The notes beneath the pieces were generated by a model. It was not told the origin of the DNA and made no database searches. It saw only the letters and a list, made by a program, of their open reading frames with translations. A stretch of DNA of 64,000 nt, taken from positions 62,001 to 126,000 of the forward strand of contig CAVQUF010000001.1 in NCBI GenBank assembly GCA_963716865.1. Reading direction: 5' to 3'. Made by a program: the position numbers and the translations under genes. Shown in pieces: positions 58,397 through 64,000 of this stretch; positions within the stretch are counted from its first letter, which is position 1, and each line of letters opens with the position of its first letter. The stretch is from AC-32 sp963716865. GTDB lineage: Bacteria; Actinomycetota; Thermoleophilia; Gaiellales; Gaiellaceae.

Positions 58397-59482
58397 ATGA
58401 GCGCGACCGACCTGGCTACGAACGGCCTGCCCCCGATCCCTCGACCCATCGAGGAGGGCTGGACGCTGCCGGCCGCGTGGTACTCCGAGCCCACGGTGCT
58501 CGAACACGAGCTGGAGCGGATCTTCACGTCCGCCTGGCAGTACGCGGGCCCGGCCGAGCACGTCGCCGAGGACGCGAGCTACTTCGCCTCCGTGGCCGGC
58601 AACATCCCGATCGTCGTGACGCGCGCCGCCGACGGCGAGCTGCGCGGCTTCGTCAACGTCTGCCGCCATCGCGGGCACGTCGTCGCGGAGGGCGCCGGCT
58701 GCCGCAAGACGCTGCAGTGCCCCTACCACGCGTGGACGTACGAGCTGGACGGCTCGCTCCGCCGCGCCCCCCGCTCCGAGCGAGAGCCCGGGTTCGACGC
58801 CTCGGAGCTCTCGCTGCTGCCGGTCGCCGTGGACACCTGGGGCCCCTTCGTCTTCGTCAACCCGGACGTCGCCGCGGAGCCGCTCCTGGACGCGCTCGGC
58901 GCGCTCCCGGAGATCGTCGCCCCCAGCGGGCTCGACCTCGAAGAGCTCCGCTTCCACTCGCACGTTCCGTGGGAGCAGTCCGTGAACTGGAAGGTCGCGC
59001 TCGAGAACTACCTCGAGTGCTACCACTGCCCGACCGCGCACCCGGGGTTCAGCAAGGTGATCGACGTCGACCCGGACTCCTACGGCCTCTCGGTGGAGGG
59101 GCTGGTGTCGAGCCAGGTCGGCCCGCTCCGCGCGGAGGCCCGCGACGGCGACATGCTCCAGTCGCAGTACCACTTCGTCTGGCCGAACACGACCCTGAAC
59201 ATCTCCCCGGGGCCGCAGAACATCTCGATCGAGCGCTGGGTGCCCCTCGGCCCGCGCCTGACAGTCGAGGCGACGGACTACTTCTTCGGCGCGGACGTCC
59301 CCGCCGACCGGATCGAGGAGTCGCTCGCTTTCGACAACCAGGTCGCGAGCGAGGACGTCGCGCTCGTCCAGGCCGTCCAGCGCGGCCTCGACTCGCGCGC
59401 GGTCCCGCAGGGCCACCTGATGCCGGAGAGCGAGCAGCTCGTCGCCGCCTTCCAGCGCCGCGTGCACGACAGCCTCGTCTGA
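58397..59482 (+). CDS. Rieske non-heme iron oxygenase alpha-subunit-like protein
   Basis: 361 aa. Rieske ligands: CRHRGH (Cys, His) and CPYHAW (Cys, His) in the first 115 residues. The catalytic domain has NWKVALENYLECYHCPTAHP with the Asn/His/His iron-site pattern, and later ISIERWVPLGPRLTVEATDY. It resembles choline-monooxygenase or quaternary-amine demethylase-type oxygenases (GbcA/YeaW), so an N-methylated amine may be the substrate. TATCTT ends 8 nt before the ATG. Divergent from the amine oxidase; an electron-donor reductase is not nearby. Confidence 0.87.
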   Translation: MSATDLATNGLPPIPRPIEEGWTLPAAWYSEPTVLEHELERIFTSAWQYAGPAEHVAEDASYFASVAGNIPIVVTRAADGELRGFVNVCRHRGHVVAEGAGCRKTLQCPYHAWTYELDGSLRRAPRSEREPGFDASELSLLPVAVDTWGPFVFVNPDVAAEPLLDALGALPEIVAPSGLDLEELRFHSHVPWEQSVNWKVALENYLECYHCPTAHPGFSKVIDVDPDSYGLSVEGLVSSQVGPLRAEARDGDMLQSQYHFVWPNTTLNISPGPQNISIERWVPLGPRLTVEATDYFFGADVPADRIEESLAFDNQVASEDVALVQAVQRGLDSRAVPQGHLMPESEQLVAAFQRRVHDSLV

Positions 59483-59521
59483 GCCCTAGACCTGCGGACT
59501 CGCGGGAGGGACAATCGGCCC

Positions 59522-59695
59522 GTGACCAGCAAGATCATCGCGATCGCCGTCGCCGTGGTGATCCTCCTCGTGCTCGCCCACTACGCCCGCATGGCGTGGC
59601 GGGTCCGTCGCGGCGACGTCGAGCTGGAATCCGGAGGCTCCGACGGCCGGCAGCTGTTCGGCCGGCGGAAGAAGGAGAAGCGCGATGCCCCCTGA
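59522..59695 (+). CDS. Small membrane-anchored protein, 57 aa
   Basis: Too short for most gene finders, but well supported: GACAAT (59510-59515) ends six nt before GTG 59522. The product starts VTSKIIAIAVAVVILLVLAH, a transmembrane helix, followed by a basic cytosolic tail (YARMAWRVRRGDVELESGGS, then FGRRKKEKRD). Its stop lies 3 bp from the convergent SecD-like gene end. Function unknown. Confidence 0.6.
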   Translation: MTSKIIAIAVAVVILLVLAHYARMAWRVRRGDVELESGGSDGRQLFGRRKKEKRDAP

Positions 59696-59698
59696 GCG

Positions 59699-60748
59699 TC
59701 AGCGCACGCGAACGAAGCGGGCCGGCAAGGCGCCTGTCTGGAGCACGAGCGCAAGGCCCTTCGCCTCGGCGAAGCTCCCGATGTTCGAGATCTCGGCGCC
59801 GTTCCCGCTCGGGTCGATCCCGTTCGGGTTCGACTTGTAGTCGATGTAGGGCGTCGACTTCAGCTCTCCGTCCAGCACGATCGCGAAGTGCTGCGCGAAC
59901 TGCACGACCGCCTGCACGTCGCTCGCGCCGCCCTGGCCCGCGGCGTCGGCCATTGCCTGCCCTCGGGCCGCCTCCGCGCGCGTGATGTCGTGGAACTTCT
60001 TGCTGCCCTCGCTCTTGAAGCCGAGCCGGACGACGTTGCCCGCTCCGGTGGTGCTGGAGTCGGCCCTGATCGCCGTGCGCTTCAGATCCGCACCGGTCAG
60101 CTCCGGAACAGGGTGGACCGGATTGCCCGGGTCGTGCCTGAAGAGGTAGTACAGGGCTCCCGAGTTCTGCTGCCCGGGACGCATGCCCGGGCAGCCGCTC
60201 TCTGGCGCACAGCGGATCACCGTCTGCTTTTCCGGGACGGCGAGGACAACAAATCCTTTTGGCACGCGAAATTGCGATCGTGTGCTGACGGCGACGACAC
60301 GATGCTGCTGGTCGAAGAGGTAGTAGGCGCTCGGCGTCCCTTGCTTCGCCAGGGGTTGGACCTGCGTCAGGAGATGGAAGATGCTCGGATCCGCGATCAC
60401 GCCGCCGCGCCCGTCGGTGGACGGACCGGCGACGTCGGCCTCCAGGTCGTAGAAGTCGAGCTCACCGACCCGAGCCGCCAGACCGGCGAGGCGGGCGTCG
60501 CGACGTGGGAACTCGAGGACGAGCCGACCGGGCCCGCGCCTGTGCACGCTCGCGTGCTCGACGTCGAGGCGGTTGAGCCGGTCTTGCAGCATGTCCGCGG
60601 CGCGCTGCATCTCGTCCGAGGTAACGGGGTCGACGGCGCGCAGCACGATCTGCCGCTGAGGGCCGGTGTGCCCACAGGCAGCGGCCGCAAGGGCCAGCAC
60701 GACGAGCGCGATGACCGGCAGTCCGCGGTTCGCAGCTCGCTCAGACAC
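59699..60748 (-). CDS. Lipoprotein with SecD-like periplasmic head domain, no channel
   Basis: 349 aa. Signal peptide with lipobox (VIALVVLALAAAAC, Cys25). SecD P1-type features follow: VDPVTSDEMQRAADMLQDRL, RRGPGRLVLEFPRRDARLAG, VGELDFYDLEADVAG, VVQFAQHFAIVLDGELKSTP and the end IGSFAEAKGLALVLQTGALP, which matches the SecD loop before its first channel helices. The RND membrane part is absent, so it cannot drive translocation alone. It overlaps the upstream cyclase gene by 8 nt, implying co-expression. Confidence 0.75.
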   Translation of the reverse strand: MSERAANRGLPVIALVVLALAAAACGHTGPQRQIVLRAVDPVTSDEMQRAADMLQDRLNRLDVEHASVHRRGPGRLVLEFPRRDARLAGLAARVGELDFYDLEADVAGPSTDGRGGVIADPSIFHLLTQVQPLAKQGTPSAYYLFDQQHRVVAVSTRSQFRVPKGFVVLAVPEKQTVIRCAPESGCPGMRPGQQNSGALYYLFRHDPGNPVHPVPELTGADLKRTAIRADSSTTGAGNVVRLGFKSEGSKKFHDITRAEAARGQAMADAAGQGGASDVQAVVQFAQHFAIVLDGELKSTPYIDYKSNPNGIDPSGNGAEISNIGSFAEAKGLALVLQTGALPARFVRVR

Positions 60749-61874
60749 CTGCGCGCGCGGCCTCGAGACCGACGATCTCGTACGCGTTGACCGGTCGCGA
60801 GAAACCCTTCAGCTGAAGCTCGGAGACCTGGTTCGACACGACAAGATCCTCGACCGCGGCGTGGACACGCTGACTGACCAGGATCTGCTGCACGTCGGCC
60901 GCGTCACAGAGGCGAGCCGCGAGGTTCGTCACGGTTCCGATCGCGGCGTAGTCGAAGCGACCTTCGAACCCCACGCGGCCGAGCGTCGCGTACCCCTGCG
61001 CAATCCCGACGGAAAAACCGAGATCGTGTCCGCTGCGACGCCAGCCTTCGGCCAGCTCAGCCACCCGGTTCTGCATCGCGAGCCCCATCCGCACGGACCG
61101 GAGTGATGCGTCGGGACAAGGCAATGGATCGTTGAAGAAGACCATGAGCCCATCCCCGGCGAAGCGCTCGAGCGTCCCTTCGAAGCGGAAGATGAGTTCT
61201 CCCAGCGCCGCGTGATACTCGCTGAGGACACTCATCGTCACCTCGGGCTCGACCGTCTCGACAAACGGGGTGAAGCCGCGGAGGTCGCAGAAGACGACCG
61301 TGATCTCACGACGGTGACTCTCGAGGAAGGACTCGTCGCCGGACGAAACGATCATGTCTGCGAGCTGGGGCGAGAGGAAGCGCTTCAGCCGTCCCATGCG
61401 GTCGATCTGGGCGACCTGCTCTTCGACTCGCTCCTCGAGCTCTCGATTCCACTCGGCAAGCTCGGTCGCCTGCTCCCGGATCGTGTCGTGATACTGCTTG
61501 ATGCGGATCAGCGAGCGGACGCGTGCGACCAGCTCGGCCTGATCAAACGGCTTCATGACGAAGTCATCGGCCCCCGCCTCGAGCGCCCTCAGCTTCTCCT
61601 CGCCGCTACTAGCCGTGATCATCACGACGGGAAGAAGCTCGGTCGCCGGCATCGAGCGAATGCGCCGACACACCTCGTACCCGTCGATTTCGGGCATCAC
61701 GATGTCGAGCAGCACCAGATCGGGCAGCGGCTCCTCCGACAGTCGGTCGAGCGCCTGTGCTCCCGAGCCCACGCCGTCGACTGCGTACCCGCGTGGGCCG
61801 AGCACAGCTTCGAGCAAGCGCAGGTTCTCTGGTGTGTCGTCGACGACCAGGACGCGCGGTTGCGGAGCGGTCAC
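60741..61874 (-). CDS. Receiver domain fused to class III adenylate/guanylate cyclase
   Basis: 377 aa. Receiver (1-125): VLVVDDTPENLRLLEAVLGP, phospho-Asp in LVLLDIVMPEIDG, Lys in FVMKPFDQ. A coiled coil (QATELAEWNRELEERVEEQV) links to the cyclase domain: metal Asp in VVFCDLRGFTPF and FAGDGLMVFF, and the base/ribose region FDYAAIGTVTNLAARL. It should make cAMP or cGMP in response to phosphorylation by the neighbouring hybrid kinase. Start ATG/GTG overlaps the receiver gene upstream by 4 nt. Confidence 0.92.
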   Translation of the reverse strand: MTAPQPRVLVVDDTPENLRLLEAVLGPRGYAVDGVGSGAQALDRLSEEPLPDLVLLDIVMPEIDGYEVCRRIRSMPATELLPVVMITASSGEEKLRALEAGADDFVMKPFDQAELVARVRSLIRIKQYHDTIREQATELAEWNRELEERVEEQVAQIDRMGRLKRFLSPQLADMIVSSGDESFLESHRREITVVFCDLRGFTPFVETVEPEVTMSVLSEYHAALGELIFRFEGTLERFAGDGLMVFFNDPLPCPDASLRSVRMGLAMQNRVAELAEGWRRSGHDLGFSVGIAQGYATLGRVGFEGRFDYAAIGTVTNLAARLCDAADVQQILVSQRVHAAVEDLVVSNQVSELQLKGFSRPVNAYEIVGLEAARAGV

Positions 61875-62258
61875 GTGCCGACCGCGTCGGGCGAGAAGTA
61901 CGAGCGCAGGAAGGACGGCAGCTCGCGCACGTTGATCGGCTTCTCGAGGTAGCCGTCGAAGCCGGCCGACAGCAGGCGCTCGCGGTCGTCCTTCATGGCG
62001 AACGCAGTCACCGCGATGACGGGTGTCTCCATTGTCTCGGGCCTCGCGCGCAGCTCGCGCAAGGCGGCGAGCCCGTCCATTCCCGGAAGCTGCACGTCCA
62101 TGAGAACCAGCTGAGGGCGACTCTGCGCGGCGAGTAGGAGTGCACTCTCGGCTGAGCTACGCCTCGAGAGTGCGGTACCCGTGCGCGCCGAGAACGTCGC
62201 GGAGCAGCTTGAGGTTTCGCTCGTTGTCCTCAACGATCAAGATCAGCTCGCCGGCCAC
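61871..62258 (-). pseudogene. Single-domain receiver (CheY-like) with frameshift
   Basis: From GTG 62258 (GGAGG upstream) the frame reads VAGELILIVEDNERNLKLLR, DVLGAHGYRTLEA and then hits TAG at about 62158. One base over, the domain continues normally: SAESALLLAAQSRPQLVLMD, VQLPGMDGLAALREL, PVIAVTAFAMKDD, GYLEKPIN to the stop at 61871. A single extra base near 62155 accounts for the break. Both halves are well preserved, so sequence error or a very recent mutation are likely. Would relay phosphate between kinase and cyclase. Confidence 0.8.
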
Positions 62259-64000
62259 CGGTCCTCCGTTGGTTCGTCCGCCTTCGTCACGGAGTTGATC
62301 AGTCCGAGCAGCATGTCGCGGTCGAGCTCGTTCTTCTGCGCCACCTGATCGATCTGACCGTAGAGGCGCTGCTTGCTCTCGGACGTCATCGCCTCGACGG
62401 TGAGCACGACAATCGGGATGTCCGCCGTCCGAGGGTCGGCGCGAACTCGGTTGACGACCTCGAACGCGTCGGCTCCCGTCGTAAGCACGTCGACGATGAT
62501 CACCGCCGGACGTTCGGCTTCCGCGAGAGCCACCGCGGCATTCTCGTCGGTCGCATGGAAGAGCCGGTATCCGGCGTGCGACGAGACCGATTCGAGCAAC
62601 TCGACGACCAGCGGGTCGTCGCTGAGCGCCACGACGGTCTGCGGCGCCGCGGTCGTCCATCTGGAGAGAGCCGACACGACGTCGTCTCGGGCAACCGGCT
62701 TGACGAGGTAGTCGGACGCGCCGAGCGCGAACCCTCTCCCTCGCTCGTCGAGCATCGAGACGATCACAACGGGGATGCCCGCAGTGCGAGGATCCGACTT
62801 CAGGAGCGCGAGGACGTCCCACCCGTCGAGCCGCGGGAGCATGATGTCGAGGACGATTGCGCTCGGCTGGAGCGTCCGGGCCAGGTCGAGCCCTTCCCGG
62901 CCGTCGCGTGCGACATACACCTCGAATGCGGCGCCGCGCAGGTAGAGCGACATGAGGTCGAGCGAACGCCGATCGTCTTCGACGACGAGGACCGTCCTCG
63001 TCCTGGTCGAGACACGCGCCGGCGGCTCGACGCGCGAGCGCTCTCGGCTCACCTTCGTCGGGCCGGTCGCGGCCGGAAGGGTGAAGGTGAAGGCGCTGCC
63101 CTCCCCGAGCCGGCTCTCGACCCACAGGCGGCCCCCGTGCAGCTCGACAATCCGCTTCGACAGCGTCAGCCCGAGCCCTGTCCCCTCGGCGCTGTCCGAG
63201 ACTTCGCGGCGGCCCTGCTGGAACGACTCGAAGATCCGCTCCATGTCCTCCTCGGCGATGCCGATTCCGGAGTCCTCGACGGTCACGTGAATCTCGTCGG
63301 CCACGCGCGTGGCGCGCACTTCGATCCGGCCTCCCTCGGGAGTGAACTTCACCGCGTTCGTGAGCAGATTGAGGACGACCTGCTTCAGCCGCAACGGATC
63401 GGCGAGGACGGCGTCGACGTCCGGATCGAGCGCGACGTCGAGCGATTGACCTTGCCGGCTCGCGCGCTCGCGAACCATGGCGATCCCGTGTTCGAGCGCC
63501 TCCCGCACCGGTGTGGGGCCCAGCTCGAGCTCCATCTTCCCCGCCTCGACCTTCGAGAGATCGAGGATCTCGTTGAGCAGATCGAGCAGGTGCCGCCCGG
63601 AGCTGCGGATGTCTTCGAGGTACTCCTCTTGCTTCTCGTTCAGGTCGCCGAACAGACGGTCGAGGAGGACCTCCGAGAAGCCGATCACTGCGTTGAGCGG
63701 TGTGCGTAGCTCGTGAGACATGCTGGCGAGGAACTCGGACTTGTGGCGGCTCGCGACCTCGAGTTCGTGCGTCTTGAGGGCGAGCTCCTGATAGAGGCGA
63801 GCGTTCTGGATTGCGAGAGCAGACTGGCTGGCGAACGTCTCGAGCAACTCGGTGATCTGCTCGGAGAACTCGCCCGTCGTGCGTCGACGGACGACGAGCG
63901 CACCGAGAATCCGATCCTCCCGCAGGAGCGGCACCGCGAGCATCGACCGCCAGCCCGCCCGCGCGAGTTGGTCGAGATGCGCGTCGCGCGGCGCTCGACC
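62243..64000 (-). CDS. Hybrid histidine kinase, GAF-HisKA-HATPase-REC-REC (5' end beyond window)
   Basis: At least 585 aa are visible; the frame continues upstream of ATG 63943 (DQLARAGWRSM) to the window edge, so the start is missing. A GAF end (AVPLLREDRILGALVVRRR) precedes HisKA FLASMSHELRTPLNAVIGFS, N-box LLTNAVKFTPEGG, G1 EDSGIGI and G2 GTGLGLTLSKRI. Two receivers follow: VLVVEDDRRSLDLM with Asp in IVLDIMLPRLDG, and a second more divergent one with Asp in VIIVDVLTTGAD. It heads an operon with the receiver and the receiver-cyclase. Confidence 0.92.
   Translation of the reverse strand, partial: GRAPRDAHLDQLARAGWRSMLAVPLLREDRILGALVVRRRTTGEFSEQITELLETFASQSALAIQNARLYQELALKTHELEVASRHKSEFLASMSHELRTPLNAVIGFSEVLLDRLFGDLNEKQEEYLEDIRSSGRHLLDLLNEILDLSKVEAGKMELELGPTPVREALEHGIAMVRERASRQGQSLDVALDPDVDAVLADPLRLKQVVLNLLTNAVKFTPEGGRIEVRATRVADEIHVTVEDSGIGIAEEDMERIFESFQQGRREVSDSAEGTGLGLTLSKRIVELHGGRLWVESRLGEGSAFTFTLPAATGPTKVSRERSRVEPPARVSTRTRTVLVVEDDRRSLDLMSLYLRGAAFEVYVARDGREGLDLARTLQPSAIVLDIMLPRLDGWDVLALLKSDPRTAGIPVVIVSMLDERGRGFALGASDYLVKPVARDDVVSALSRWTTAAPQTVVALSDDPLVVELLESVSSHAGYRLFHATDENAAVALAEAERPAVIIVDVLTTGADAFEVVNRVRADPRTADIPIVVLTVEAMTSESKQRLYGQIDQVAQKNELDRDMLLGLINSVTKADEPTEDRWPAS

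Noticed and set aside
60781..60796. TTGACCGGTCGCG resembling the head of the two-hairpin repeat
   Set aside because: Only the palindrome GACCGGTC is shared, inside the cyclase coding region, with no downstream hairpin; probably chance.

Overview
This is 64 kb of high-GC chromosomal DNA from an actinobacterium. The evidence is the GC-rich coding style with frequent GTG starts, the block mfd / mazG / eno / ftsB(divIC) / DUF501 with pth and rplY beside it (the same neighbourhood as in Mycobacterium), the sulfur-carrier cysteine cluster (MoeZ-like, CysO-like, CysM, Mec), an Rv2578c-type radical SAM gene and F420/PPOX-type genes. The style suggests a deep-branching group such as Thermoleophilia, but that placement is inference. 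No tRNA, rRNA, CRISPR array, IS transposase or prophage module was seen.

Layout. 0-6.6 kb: an aquaporin, a Cys-rich mini-protein, and a complete phosphate-uptake operon (pstC-pstA-pstB-phoU-pstS) with a second pstS transcribed divergently from a region carrying tandem 11-bp direct repeats like a Pho box. 6.7-18.8 kb: a histidine kinase/response regulator pair, an HD protein, an HxlR regulator, an M20 peptidase, the primary sigma factor, a TPR protein, the rhodanese-ThiF / CysO / CysM / Mec cluster, a cupredoxin, a CorC-type protein and an MBL hydrolase. 18.8-30 kb: a decayed gene, a radical SAM gene behind an SOS-type promoter, a beta-helix secreted protein, a NarL-type two-component system, redox genes, a bacterial 7Fe ferredoxin interrupted by a 312-residue intein, a Rieske ferredoxin, a frameshifted PPOX gene and a glycosyltransferase. 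30-45.7 kb: a cytochrome-c/thiol-redox operon (GDPD, L,D-transpeptidase, TlpA, CcmH, CcdA), then housekeeping genes (ftsB, pyk, eno, mazG, foldase, mfd, pth, rplY). 45.7-59.5 kb: catabolic genes (aminotransferase, ADP-forming acyl-CoA synthetase, acyl-CoA dehydrogenase, old-yellow-enzyme reductase, thioesterase) and a polyamine-type ABC importer next to an FAD amine oxidase and a Rieske oxygenase. 59.5-64 kb: a signalling cluster with a SecD-head-like lipoprotein, a receiver-cyclase, a frameshifted receiver, and a hybrid histidine kinase that runs off the window.

Recurring features. (i) At least 17 genes have a TANNNT-like -10 element ending 6-8 nt before the start codon, which is the geometry of leaderless mRNAs. 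(ii) Three genes (pstS, cysO, eno) only make sense if they start at CTG, each followed by AGC. (iii) Three families of small repeats are dispersed here: a 71/75-bp two-hairpin intergenic element, a 40-bp palindromic element that sits inside coding regions, and a 23-bp palindrome. One 40-bp copy lies directly after the Gly-Gly of the CysO-like sulfur carrier and adds a C-terminal tail, in a cluster that also encodes a JAMM protease. (iv) Three otherwise good genes carry single-base frameshifts (27.53, 39.40 and 62.15 kb); real mutation and sequence error cannot be told apart here.

The strongest candidates for something new are the ferredoxin intein, whose splice junction falls on a [4Fe-4S] ligand cysteine, and the repeat-tailed sulfur carrier.
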